Shown: one piece after another, positions 19,240 through 28,645 of the stretch
Layout: every line of letters starts with the position of its first letter
Position numbering within the stretch: the first letter of the stretch is position 1
Origin: Maricaulis salignorans
Lineage (GTDB): Bacteria; Pseudomonadota; Alphaproteobacteria; Caulobacterales; Aquidulcibacteraceae
Direction of reading: 5' to 3'
Length of the DNA stretch: 64,000 nt
Assembly (NCBI GenBank): GCA_945891505.1
Contig: CAMDDL010000004.1
Coordinates: 95,728-159,727 of the forward strand
Notes under the pieces: model-generated
What the model was told of the DNA's origin: nothing
What the model saw: the letters and a program-made list of their open reading frames with translations, nothing else
Databases searched by the model: none
Program-made: the position numbers and the translations under genes

Positions 19240-20295
19240 TTATTTTTTAGGCGCGCTCATGGCGGGCAGGGTCTTGGCAACTTGGAAGTTTGCTGCCCGT
19301 TCATCAGGGTGCAAGGGCACCATGCCTCTGCCGCGCAAATAGCCGCGAAGGCCGGCGGCATGATCGGACAAAAGCTCCATCGCAAATTCTTGTAGCCCCG
19401 GCACAACGCCTACATTGGCTTTCTTCACATAGAAATAGAGCGAGCGTGAAGCCGCATATTTTCCGTCGACTATGGCTTCAGCCGATGGCTCCACACCATT
19501 GAGCGGGGCTGCCTGCAGGCGGTCCATGTTTTCTTCGAACGATGAAAAACCAAACACACCAAATTGTTCGGGTGAGCGCGATAATGCTTGCACGATCAGG
19601 CTGTCGTTTTCACCAGAATCTTTCCAAGCGCCATCTTCGCGCAAGGTCAGAGCACGTCTTTGAAATTCCTTGTCGTCTTTTTCCTTGAGTGCCTTCATTT
19701 CAGGTACTTGTTCTGCACCCTTTGCCATCACCAATTCGGCAAAGGCGTCACGCGTACCAGAGGTCGGAGGCGGCCCCATTACATCGATCTTGATCGCCGG
19801 CAAATTCGGGTTGATCTCGTTCCACTTTGTATAAGGATTGGGGACGAAGGCCTGTTTTGAGGGATCATAGATCTCTTTTGCTAGGGCCTGATAGACTTCT
19901 TGCTTGGTCAATGTGACGGGCGTCGCAGCCTTTGAATTGGCGATGACAATCCCGTCATAGCCGATTTTAATCTCAACGATTTCGGTCACGCCATTTTTCT
20001 GACATGTCTCGAACTCACCTTTTTTGATCTGCCGGGATGCGTTTGAGATATCCGGGAACCCGGGGCCCAAGCCACGGCAAAAAATTGCAAACCCGCCACC
20101 GGTACCCGTCGATTCCACGCGTGGCGTTTTGAAACGGCCACGGGCGGAAAACTGCTCTGCCGCAGCGGCTGAGAAGGGGAATAGGGTGGAGGACCCCACA
20201 ACCGCCACCCGGTCGCGACCATCGTTTGGGTTGCAGCCTGCCAAGACAAAGACGCCAGATGCCAGAAAAGCCAGGCTAAGGTGCTTGAAAGTCAT
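19240..20295 (-). CDS. PstS-like phosphate-binding lipoprotein
   Basis: About 351 residues from ATG 20295 (the reading frame is open to 20373, but 20295 is where the signal peptide starts). Lipobox VFVLAGCNP. The PBP-like domain shows VVGSSTLFPFSAAAAEQF, GGGFAIFCRG, IGYDGIVIANSK and GPPPTSGTRDAF, the family's oxyanion-binding segments. It probably captures phosphate in the periplasm for a PstCAB importer encoded elsewhere, or acts as a phosphate-sensing/scavenging protein. No pst or pho genes are adjacent. Confidence 0.85.
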   Translation of the reverse strand: MTFKHLSLAFLASGVFVLAGCNPNDGRDRVAVVGSSTLFPFSAAAAEQFSARGRFKTPRVESTGTGGGFAIFCRGLGPGFPDISNASRQIKKGEFETCQKNGVTEIVEIKIGYDGIVIANSKAATPVTLTKQEVYQALAKEIYDPSKQAFVPNPYTKWNEINPNLPAIKIDVMGPPPTSGTRDAFAELVMAKGAEQVPEMKALKEKDDKEFQRRALTLREDGAWKDSGENDSLIVQALSRSPEQFGVFGFSSFEENMDRLQAAPLNGVEPSAEAIVDGKYAASRSLYFYVKKANVGVVPGLQEFAMELLSDHAAGLRGYLRGRGMVPLHPDERAANFQVAKTLPAMSAPKK

Positions 20296-20422
20296 GTAAT
20301 CAATCCAAATTAAGTGTCTGCGCTGCACGGCGCCGGGCGATTTTAGAGGTGCGTTAGTCTGACGATATGACACCCACGCTTCAATAATATGACAAAATCA
20401 CAACAATGACGCTATGGCGCGG

Positions 20423-23071
20423 TTACAGCATCTTTTTCAGGGCATAGACAAAGTCCAAAGCTTCGCGCGGCGTCAGTTGATCAGGGTCAAGGTCCAGCAA
20501 GGCCTGCTCGAGCGTGGATGGCGTGGTTACGGCCTCTGGGGCAGGGTTTGTAGCGGCAAATAGCGGCAAGTCATCCAAAGCACCGGGGCGGCCATTGTTC
20601 TGGGTTTTTTCAAGCCTACTCAAAACAGACTTCGCCCGCGCCACCGCACTTGGTGGCAGACCAGCAAGTTTTGCTACTTGCACGCCATAAGACCGGTCAG
20701 CGGCCCCTTCGACGACTTCATGCAAAAAGACGAGGTCGCCTTTCCACTCCTTCGCGCGTAGGCTGGCGTTGCCGCAGGCAGGCAAACGTTCAGCCAAAGC
20801 TGTGAGCTCATGATAATGCGTGGCGAACAAAGCGCGACATTGATTGGAATCGTGGAGATGTTCCGCCACTGCCCACGCAATCGCCAAGCCGTCGTAGGTG
20901 GAAGTGCCGCGTCCGATTTCATCGAGAATAACAAAGGCCCGTGGCCCGGCGCGGTTCAAGATCGTGGCCGTCTCAACCATTTCCACCATAAAGGTCGACC
21001 GACCCTTAGATAGATCATCGGAGGCACCGACGCGCGAAAATATCCGATCCACCAGCCCCATGTGGAGCGATTCTGCTGGCACATAAGAGCCCGCTTGGGC
21101 TAAGATCGCCAAGAGCGCGTTTTGTCGCAAAAAAGTCGATTTACCCGCCATATTAGGCCCGGTAATCAAGGTGAGGCGTGGTGCAGATGTTCCGGCACCA
21201 TCTAAATGGCAGGCGTTAGAGGTAAAGACTTCCCCGGATTTTCGAAGTGCAGCTTCTACAACCGGGTGACGACCGCCACGTACGTCAAACCCGCGACCCT
21301 CGTCCAATACAGGTCGGACCGCATCAATTTCCACCGCCCATTCTGCCAGCCCAGCCGCGACATCGAGGGTAGCAAGTGCATCGCCGACTGCCCGTATCCC
21401 GCTGCTCTGACGCACGACCTCAGCCAAGGCCTCGTTCCACAATTCAAGTTCGCGGGCGAGTGCCCGTTCTGACGCCCGCGCGATTTGGCCGTCTAGCTCC
21501 ATGAGGCGCTGGTTCGTAAAGCGAATTGCACTCGCCGTAGTTTGACGGTGAATGAAGAGCGCATTGAGCGGCGGGCTCATAAGGGCTTCGGCTTGTTTGG
21601 GGGTGGCCTCGATGAAGAAGCCCAAAACCGCATTATTGCGGATTCTGAGTGGCAGGCCCGCTTGCTCCGAGACTTCCGCCTGAAGATTGGCCACCACTTG
21701 GCGTGCATTGGTCGAAAGCAGACGGATCTCATCTAGGACAGGATCAAACCCTGTCGAAACAAAGCCGCCATCGCGCGTCAGAAGCCCGGGCTCTGGAATA
21801 ATCATCGCGATCAAGCGATGCGCAAGCAAGGCCAGAGTTGGCTGATGGATGAGGCTGAGATCTCGCTGAGCCAAGGCCAGCTCATCAGGCAGGTCAAGCG
21901 GCAGGCGCGCACTGATCTGATCGCCTTCCATCAAAGCAATGGCCAGCGCCCGCAAGTCTCGTGGGCCACCACGGCCTAATTCCAGACGAGAAAGGGCGCG
22001 GCTGACATCGGGTATTTGGCTAAGTGTCTCACGCACCTCACGACGGTGGTCGCTCGCCCCGATCAGGTGTTCGATGGCGTTCAGTCGGTCCTTGATCACA
22101 CCTAGATCAAGAGAGGGACGCCCAATCCGTTCCGCTAGCATCCGTCCACCGGCTGCGGTCCGGGTGCGGTCTATGGCAGCCAGCAAAGAGCCTTCGCGCG
22201 TACCGCGCTGTGAGCGATCAAGCTCCAAACTCAGGCGGGTGGTCGCGTCGATTGCCATGATGCCGGAAGTCTCCACCCGTTTTGGTGGCGTCAAACGAGG
22301 GGCAAACCCGGCTTGGGTTAGGCTGATGTAATCATAAACGAGACCCAGAGCCGTCAATTCGGCCTTTCCAAACGCCCCAAATCCGTCGAGCGTCTGCACA
22401 CCAAAGCCAAGTTCCAGCGTGCGCGCAGCGGCCTTTGCATCTGCTGATTTTGCAGGCCTTGGGGTTACAGAGCCCGAGACTGCCGCGATTGCCTTTGCGC
22501 CGGCTTTCTCCAAATCGCTATCAACGATCACCAATTCCCCAATCGACAGTGCAGAAGCTTCATCGATTAGGCGTTGGATCGGTGCCTCCATCACAGCAAA
22601 TTCACCTGTGGAAACATCTGCCCAAGCAAGGGCGGCTCCCAAGCCGCCTGCAGTAAATGCCAGAGCCGCCAACCGATTGGCATGGCGGGGGTCCAAGAGC
22701 GTGTCTTCAGTCAAGGTGCCTGGCGTGATGATACGGACGACATCTCGACGCACAACCGACTTAGAGCCGCGCTTGCGGGCTTCTGCCGCATCTTCTGTCT
22801 GGTCGCAAATTGCGATCTTGAAGCCCTTTCGGACCAATTTCGCAATATAAGCGTCAGCCGAATGGGCTGGGACACCTGCCATTGCGATATCTTCGCCCAG
22901 ATGCTGGCCCCGTTTCGTTAGGGCAATATCAAGCGCGCCAGCCGCCGTTTTGGCGTCTTCAAAGAAGAGCTCATAAAAGTCACCCATGCGGAAAAACAGC
23001 AAAGCATCGCTATGCTCCTCTTTCGCGGCCAGATACTGGGCCATTACGGGTGTGGTGCCGGGGGCTGTCAT
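20423..23071 (-). CDS. mutS: DNA mismatch repair protein MutS
   Basis: 882 residues, full length. The mismatch-reading motif GDFYELF is at residues 30-36 (Phe32, Glu34); the connector, lever and clamp domains follow; the ATPase domain carries Walker A GPNMAGKS (638-645), the STFMVEMVET segment and Walker B VILDEIGRGTST (about 714). The C-terminal LTPREALDFVYALKKML ending is typical. It recognises mispairs and recruits MutL. It is divergent from maeB with a 133-bp shared upstream region, a pairing also seen in other alphaproteobacteria. Confidence 0.98.
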   Translation of the reverse strand: MTAPGTTPVMAQYLAAKEEHSDALLFFRMGDFYELFFEDAKTAAGALDIALTKRGQHLGEDIAMAGVPAHSADAYIAKLVRKGFKIAICDQTEDAAEARKRGSKSVVRRDVVRIITPGTLTEDTLLDPRHANRLAALAFTAGGLGAALAWADVSTGEFAVMEAPIQRLIDEASALSIGELVIVDSDLEKAGAKAIAAVSGSVTPRPAKSADAKAAARTLELGFGVQTLDGFGAFGKAELTALGLVYDYISLTQAGFAPRLTPPKRVETSGIMAIDATTRLSLELDRSQRGTREGSLLAAIDRTRTAAGGRMLAERIGRPSLDLGVIKDRLNAIEHLIGASDHRREVRETLSQIPDVSRALSRLELGRGGPRDLRALAIALMEGDQISARLPLDLPDELALAQRDLSLIHQPTLALLAHRLIAMIIPEPGLLTRDGGFVSTGFDPVLDEIRLLSTNARQVVANLQAEVSEQAGLPLRIRNNAVLGFFIEATPKQAEALMSPPLNALFIHRQTTASAIRFTNQRLMELDGQIARASERALARELELWNEALAEVVRQSSGIRAVGDALATLDVAAGLAEWAVEIDAVRPVLDEGRGFDVRGGRHPVVEAALRKSGEVFTSNACHLDGAGTSAPRLTLITGPNMAGKSTFLRQNALLAILAQAGSYVPAESLHMGLVDRIFSRVGASDDLSKGRSTFMVEMVETATILNRAGPRAFVILDEIGRGTSTYDGLAIAWAVAEHLHDSNQCRALFATHYHELTALAERLPACGNASLRAKEWKGDLVFLHEVVEGAADRSYGVQVAKLAGLPPSAVARAKSVLSRLEKTQNNGRPGALDDLPLFAATNPAPEAVTTPSTLEQALLDLDPDQLTPREALDFVYALKKML

Positions 23072-23204
23072 CAGACGGGTTTAGCTGCGGATTCTTCCGC
23101 TGGCAAAGTGTCAAACACGGTTTTAAAAGTAGACACACGTTGATCGAACGCTCGGCCCGGTCTAGCAAGGGTGAAATAGAATAGCGTAGGACGAAGAATA
23201 TCTG

Positions 23205-25490
23205 ATGAGCAGCGAGCGCAAGACTTTCACAGACCAAGAAGCCCTCGATTTTCACAGTCTGCCTACGCCGGGGAAGATATCGGTTGTGGCCTCCAAACCG
23301 ATGGCGACCCAGCGCGATCTGTCGCTTGCCTATTCTCCCGGTGTCGCGGTTCCAGTTCTCGCCATCTCAAAAGATCCCGACACGGCGTATGACTATACGT
23401 CGAAAGGCAATTTGGTAGCCGTGATTTCAAACGGTACTGCCATTTTGGGTCTGGGTAATCTGGGTGCCTTGGCTTCAAAGCCTGTGATGGAAGGCAAGTC
23501 GGTTCTGTTTAAGCGCTTTGCGGATATCGACTCGATCGACATTGAGCTTGATTCAATGGACTCAGAAGAGATCATCCGCACCGTTCGCAATATCTCCTGC
23601 ACCTTCGGCGGTATCAATCTGGAAGATATCAAAAGCCCAGAATGCTTTATCATTGAAAGCAGGCTTAAAGAATTATGCGACATTCCAGTTTTTCATGACG
23701 ACCAACATGGAACCGCCATCATCGCGGCCGCAGGCTTGATCAATGCTTGCGAAATTACAGGTCGCGATTTTAAGGACCTTAAAGTCGTGGTGTCAGGTGC
23801 CGGTGCCGCTGGTCTGTCTTGTATCTCCTTGATCAAGACGCTGGGCGTGCCGCACCAAAACGTCATTGTGTGTGACCGCGACGGGGTGGTCTATCGTGGC
23901 CGTGAAAAGGGCATGGATCAATTCAAGTCCGCCCATGCTGTTGATACGCCCCTGCGAACTTTAGAAGAGGCAATGAAGGGCGCAGATTGTTTCTTGGGCC
24001 TGTCCGCCAAAGGAGCGGTTAATCAAGCCATGGTGGCCAGCATGGCCCCAAACCCCATCATCTTTGCGATGGCTAATCCGGATCCAGAGATTCGCCCAGA
24101 AGAAATTTTGGAAGTGCGGACCGATGCGATTATCGCCACCGGCAGGTCGGACTATGCGAACCAAGTCAACAATGTTTTGGGCTTCCCCTATATCTTCCGG
24201 GGTGCGTTGGACGTCCGCGCCCGCACGATCAATGAAGAGATGAAGCTGGCGGCAGCCCGCGCCCTCGCAGAACTTGCGCGTGAAGATGTACCCGATGAAG
24301 TGATGGCCGCCTATCATGGTCGCCAACTTAAATTTGGTCCGGGATACATCATCCCGACGCCGTTTGATCCACGCTTGATTGCCGCCATCCCGCCAGCCGT
24401 GGCACAAGCTGCAATGGACACAGGGGTCGCCCGCAAGCCGATCGATGATATGGGCGCTTATCGTGATCGTCTGGCCCAGCGCCTCGACCCAACAGCGTCC
24501 CTTCTGCAAAGCTTGCAGGAATGGGTGCGTTCCAATCCAAAGACAATCGTGTTTGCTGAAGGTGAGGATCCCGCCGTTATCCGCGCCGCCTATCAATTCG
24601 AGCAATTGGAAATGGGCAAGGCCATTTTGATCGGGCGCGAAGAGCAAGTACGCCGTAACAAGTCGCTGGTAGGCGTCCCGGAGGATTCTGGTCTCCAGAT
24701 ATTCAATGCACGTCTATCTGACCGCAATGTCGACTATACAGACTATCTGTATCGCCGCCTGCAGCGTCGTGGCTATTTGCTGCGCGATTGCCAGCGCATG
24801 ATCAATCAAGATCGTAACGTCTTTGCCGCAACCATGGTTGCCATGGGCGACGCCGACGGGATGGTTACAGGCACAACACGTACAACTGACCAAGCATTGA
24901 ATGAAGTCATGTTGGCGATTGATGCGGCGGCCAAGAGCAAGCCGATCGGCCTTTCGGTGCTGATTTCGAAGGGGCGAACCATTTTTGTCGCCGATACCAA
25001 CGTCACTGAAATGCCAAATGCCGAGGATTTGGCCCGCATTGCCATTCAGGCGGCTGGCGCTGCCAAGCGTCTCGGCTTTGTACCGCGCGTTGCCTTTGTG
25101 GCTTACTCCACCTTTGGACGGCCAATGGGCGAGCGGTCAGAAAAGTGCCGTGAGGCGACGGCGATCCTAGATCGCATGGAAGAAATCGACTTCGAATATG
25201 AGGGTGAAATGTCGGTGGGGGTCGCTCTCAGCGCGGATTCGCATCGTCTTTACCCCTTCTCGCGACTGACCGGACCAGCCAATGTGTTAGTGATGCCTGC
25301 CATCCACTCCGCACGCATTTCGACCGATCTGGTTGAGTTTTTGGGTGGCGCCACCGTTTTGGGGCCTATGATGGTCGGCTTGCGCCATCCGGTCCAAATA
25401 TGTTCGCTCTCCGCACCGGTTTCTGAGATTGTGACCTTGGCTACTTTGGCAGCCTATGACGTCAATGCCGTCAGTCCAAGTAAGCGCTAG
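23205..25490 (+). CDS. maeB: NADP-dependent malic enzyme with C-terminal phosphotransacetylase-like domain
   Basis: 761 residues. The malic enzyme half (1 to about 430) decarboxylates malate to pyruvate with NADP; it shows SLAYSPGVAVPVL, the catalytic/metal block PVFHDDQHGTAI and the nucleotide motif VVVSGAGAAGLSCISLIK. The C-terminal half (about 440-755) resembles phosphate acetyltransferase (FAEGEDPAVIRAAYQFEQL, FPFSRLTGPANVLVMPAIHS without the initial F in the text frame) and in this family usually has a regulatory, acetyl-CoA-sensing role rather than enzyme activity. Length and two-domain structure match MaeB. Confidence 0.96.
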   Translation: MSSERKTFTDQEALDFHSLPTPGKISVVASKPMATQRDLSLAYSPGVAVPVLAISKDPDTAYDYTSKGNLVAVISNGTAILGLGNLGALASKPVMEGKSVLFKRFADIDSIDIELDSMDSEEIIRTVRNISCTFGGINLEDIKSPECFIIESRLKELCDIPVFHDDQHGTAIIAAAGLINACEITGRDFKDLKVVVSGAGAAGLSCISLIKTLGVPHQNVIVCDRDGVVYRGREKGMDQFKSAHAVDTPLRTLEEAMKGADCFLGLSAKGAVNQAMVASMAPNPIIFAMANPDPEIRPEEILEVRTDAIIATGRSDYANQVNNVLGFPYIFRGALDVRARTINEEMKLAAARALAELAREDVPDEVMAAYHGRQLKFGPGYIIPTPFDPRLIAAIPPAVAQAAMDTGVARKPIDDMGAYRDRLAQRLDPTASLLQSLQEWVRSNPKTIVFAEGEDPAVIRAAYQFEQLEMGKAILIGREEQVRRNKSLVGVPEDSGLQIFNARLSDRNVDYTDYLYRRLQRRGYLLRDCQRMINQDRNVFAATMVAMGDADGMVTGTTRTTDQALNEVMLAIDAAAKSKPIGLSVLISKGRTIFVADTNVTEMPNAEDLARIAIQAAGAAKRLGFVPRVAFVAYSTFGRPMGERSEKCREATAILDRMEEIDFEYEGEMSVGVALSADSHRLYPFSRLTGPANVLVMPAIHSARISTDLVEFLGGATVLGPMMVGLRHPVQICSLSAPVSEIVTLATLAAYDVNAVSPSKR

Positions 25491-25499
25491 GCTGTGCCT

Positions 25500-26618
25500 C
25501 TACCAAGGCTGAGAATAGGGTTGGCGGGGCGTAAGCCCGGTCTCGAACTCGATTAGGATCTCGAGAAACTCGTCAGATGTCGGCAGGTTTGCGGAACCGC
25601 CCTTAAACCGGTAGCCCCAGAATGAAGAAATGTGCGAGATCACGCCCATTGAATAACCAAGGTCTAGGAAGAAAACAGGAGCCTCCAACAAGAACCTGCG
25701 AAAGGCTGCCGTGTTGCCACGATGGACCAGGTCGGCAAATGCATCATCGTAGACCGCCAGAACCTTGCTACAATTGCGGGCCGCTTCGCGGATCCGTTTG
25801 CGGATCGAGATTTTGAGGTCACGGATTTCCTCGCGCGTGGCGGCATCATTTCGTCCCGACGGCTTAATCTGATCCATCTCCTGCGTGACGCGGATTAAGC
25901 TTTGCATCATCTCCGAGAATTGCCATTTGTAATAGATGAAGCCCTTCCAGCTGAAGATCCCTTGGTTGAATTGATCACCCTGTAAGCCTAGCGTCGTACG
26001 CAACGGGTCGAGGCGCGCGTCGGCATTTGTGGACAAAAGCGCGTCGGCCAGTTTAGCAACCATGCCAGCGCCACCGCTAGCACTCGTGGTTTCAAAGGCC
26101 ATACGGATTAGAGGGGCCATCTCAGCACTGGTGAAGCTCTGCATGCGACTGGAGTCAGCGGGCGATATTGAGAAGTAACATTCCGCTGGCTGGTGTTGGT
26201 TACGGCGCAATTGTTCGCGAACCAAAAACGGGTCGAGCGAGGGCAACTCATTCAACATGCCGAGGACCAGAAAGTCCCTTTCAAGCTCTAATTCACGATA
26301 GCCAACCAAATCGCAAATAGCTTGACGAAATCCTTTCTGGTTCACAAAAATCGAACGTCCACCCAATTCTAGATTGTCAAAGTCGAGTGGAAAAATAATC
26401 TTCGTCGCGACACTTTTAGAATTGGGCAGAAGATAAGCTTCGTCTCGACGAAGTCGATGCTTCACCAGAATGGATCGGTTTAGGAGATCATCGGTAAAAA
26501 GCGGAGCATTTCTGCGCAGGGGATCTTGAGCATAGCGCTTTGCGACCAGATTCAAATTCAGCACCCGACTGGATGACGCAGAGTTCGCGAGGGCAGCTAA
26601 GTTACGTATCCCTGACAT
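25500..26618 (-). CDS. Hypothetical protein, no recognised domain
   Basis: 372 residues with good coding character and no competing frame. No signal peptide or transmembrane segment is obvious. The middle (residues about 225-300) is rich in Lys, Arg, Glu and Asp and likely helical (REEIRDLKISIRKRIREAAR). Conserved-looking Trp/Gly/Tyr blocks are FNQGIFSWKGFIYYKWQFSE and GVISHISSFWGYRFKGGS. I do not recognise the family. It converges with maeB 10 bp away, and the region upstream of its start is AT-rich. Possibly a lineage-specific cytosolic protein. Confidence 0.6.
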   Translation of the reverse strand: MSGIRNLAALANSASSSRVLNLNLVAKRYAQDPLRRNAPLFTDDLLNRSILVKHRLRRDEAYLLPNSKSVATKIIFPLDFDNLELGGRSIFVNQKGFRQAICDLVGYRELELERDFLVLGMLNELPSLDPFLVREQLRRNQHQPAECYFSISPADSSRMQSFTSAEMAPLIRMAFETTSASGGAGMVAKLADALLSTNADARLDPLRTTLGLQGDQFNQGIFSWKGFIYYKWQFSEMMQSLIRVTQEMDQIKPSGRNDAATREEIRDLKISIRKRIREAARNCSKVLAVYDDAFADLVHRGNTAAFRRFLLEAPVFFLDLGYSMGVISHISSFWGYRFKGGSANLPTSDEFLEILIEFETGLTPRQPYSQPW

Positions 26619-27025
26619 GAGTGGGCCTGTTTAAAATTCACTCTGACGCGATTAATCAGGCATTCTCACTAGTAACAGCGGGTGAAAGACAGGATAAGCA
26701 ACTCGATAAAACTTTCACAAAATCGACGCTCTATTAGAAAAATTGGGTATTTGTGCAGCGTGAGACAACTGAAGAAAAATAACTTGGCTAATTATTGGGT
26801 CAGGGGGGACCTATCTATCAGGGGTTCTTGGGCAGCTTTCCTAGCGGTGAACGTATCTTCAAACAGCCTTGAGAATGCACATTGAGACTTAATGCCGGAA
26901 GCAACGCCCGCGTAGGTTCAACCAGTAAGATTAGGTAAGCTATTGCTCAATTTCGATTTGGAGCGCAATTACGATCCGGATTGATTAAACCGCGCTCTAA
27001 CTTCAGCCAAAGCTAGGCATCAGGC
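26619..27025. other. Intergenic region with no supported gene
   Basis: 407 bp between two minus-strand genes, relatively AT-rich at 26690-26800. It should contain the promoter of the hypothetical gene ending at 26618. A 67-residue plus-strand frame (26682-26885) has no RBS, no recognisable motif and atypical composition; I do not call it. Confidence 0.4.
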
Positions 27026-28288
27026 TTATTGCCGGAGCCGGGCACCCGATTTCGCGTTGCCCGCTTTGTCGCCCACGCCCAAGGGAACCGGCACGCCAGA
27101 CCCTGCATAATCGGTGTTGATTACGAGCTTGGCATTCTTGTCTAGAATAATGTCTTTGGCGACCACCACACTCCATTTTGAGTCCTCGGCAACAGTACCG
27201 GGAGCGTTAATCAAGAGTTCGGCGTTGGGTAAATAGATCGTGCCCAGCAAGCTATCGACGAAAATAGAGGAAATCTCCATCGGCTGTACATTTTTGCGCG
27301 TCGTTACAATAACAAAACCAGCCCACTCACCTGAGGTTCGACCCGTCAATGAGATTTTTGAGCTTTCAGCTGCAGTAAAAGTCTTGTCGTCATGGAAGAT
27401 CATGACCACGTCTGTTCCCTGCAAGGTGCCACTACCCTCAACAGTCACCGCATCACAGAAGTAATGGTCTCCCGGGCCAAGGGTAACAGTAGCCTTTCCG
27501 CTTATCTTGATCGCTTCCCAGTGCGCCCCTGCGCCGATATTGGCAGTGCTGCTGCCATTGACAACACGCGGACTAACTGGGGTCTTGGGACATACACCCG
27601 TACGCTTAATGGCTCTCTCCCTAAACGGATCCTTGACCTTCAAGGCTCCATTATTTGCGGCTGGCGAGTAGCCCGCCCCTATTGCGGTGCGGCTCGCTTG
27701 AATTGCACCAGCGGTTATGGTGGCTTTTTTCTCAGTGGTTATTGAGCCATTGGAATGCACCAAGCAGTAATTCGCTTGGACACTACTTCTACTTATTGCA
27801 CTCAAGCCGGACCGTTCCTCTTCGTCCTCTTCATTTTCTGGCAAAGCGAGCACACAAAGAGGCTGCTGATTGAGAGCTTCGGCAATTGCGTTGACTTCTA
27901 TCTTAAACCCGCCAGGCGGCACCATATTGCCAAAGAAGGACCCCCGCAAACCGATGCCGGAAACCTGAAAGCCGCCGTCTATACTCTGACTGGCAGTAAA
28001 GTTCATCGTGACGCGGGGCGCTAAGTCTGTAACCTGATTGAGAGCGAATGCCTCCGCAAAGCCGCTTGCATTCCGGGCTACACCTCCGGCAACCGCCAAT
28101 TCGCGGGCACCCGCCAGGGCAGCGGCGTCCACCGCTGCTTGCATCCGTGCCCTTTCGTTCGACAAAGATACCATCTCCAGCGTCATCACGACGATCATAG
28201 ATAAAGGGATCGCCATCAAGCCGCTGATCACGACGAGATTGCCGCGCTCGCCGCGTCGCTTAGTCTTTCCTACCGACGACCAGAGCAT
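27026..28288 (-). CDS. TadG-like pilus assembly / von Willebrand-associated membrane protein
   Basis: 420 residues. N-terminal single membrane anchor of the TadE/TadG type (ERGNLVVISGLMAIPLSMIV then VSLSNERARMQAAVDAAALA), which is the putative Flp pilus-assembly TadG-like N-terminal domain. The long periplasmic part (residues 60-420) is beta-rich and repetitive in feel (GSITTEKKATITAGAIQAS, KISGKATVTLGPGDHYFCDA). No tad cluster surrounds it. It might act in the same system as the Flp pilin at 6430, but other TadG-like proteins are not pilus parts. Confidence 0.75.
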   Translation of the reverse strand: MLWSSVGKTKRRGERGNLVVISGLMAIPLSMIVVMTLEMVSLSNERARMQAAVDAAALAGARELAVAGGVARNASGFAEAFALNQVTDLAPRVTMNFTASQSIDGGFQVSGIGLRGSFFGNMVPPGGFKIEVNAIAEALNQQPLCVLALPENEEDEEERSGLSAISRSSVQANYCLVHSNGSITTEKKATITAGAIQASRTAIGAGYSPAANNGALKVKDPFRERAIKRTGVCPKTPVSPRVVNGSSTANIGAGAHWEAIKISGKATVTLGPGDHYFCDAVTVEGSGTLQGTDVVMIFHDDKTFTAAESSKISLTGRTSGEWAGFVIVTTRKNVQPMEISSIFVDSLLGTIYLPNAELLINAPGTVAEDSKWSVVVAKDIILDKNAKLVINTDYAGSGVPVPLGVGDKAGNAKSGARLRQ

Positions 28289-28645
28289 AACTAGTTACCA
28301 ACTTGCTAAAGCACTATTCACATAATCACAAACTCGTGAACCAATCGTCTACACTGTAAACAAGCGCAATAAAAATCGCCTATTTCGGCCACCAGAGACC
28401 TGTTTTTGCAGATCAATAGCTCCCTAAGATTTTATCTCGACCCTAATGCCCCGCCCTTTATAAATACGCTCAACCTAAATCCATATTCTGGCAAACGCGC
28501 GGCACTTTCTCGAGAAGGTGACAACGGGATAGTTTTTCGCATCCTAGGTGATGCGTTCGCTTGTGACGAAAAAACACTTTTAACGCTAAACTTGAACCTA
28601 GCTTGGCAAAGGGCCTAGGCCAATCCCAGAGATATCAACTTGACG
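28289..28645. promoter_or_regulatory. Divergent upstream region of the sugar operon
   Basis: 357 bp between the divergent TadG-like gene and the GH13 operon. It must hold the promoters of both. A 70-residue plus-strand frame (28406-28618) shows no family motif and no RBS and is not called. No clear repressor operator was identified. Confidence 0.45.

Noticed and set aside
26682..26885. 67-residue plus-strand frame
   Set aside because: No RBS, no recognisable motif, and it lies in an AT-rich promoter-like stretch.
28406..28618. 70-residue plus-strand frame before the GH13 gene
   Set aside because: No RBS or family motif; better explained as promoter DNA.
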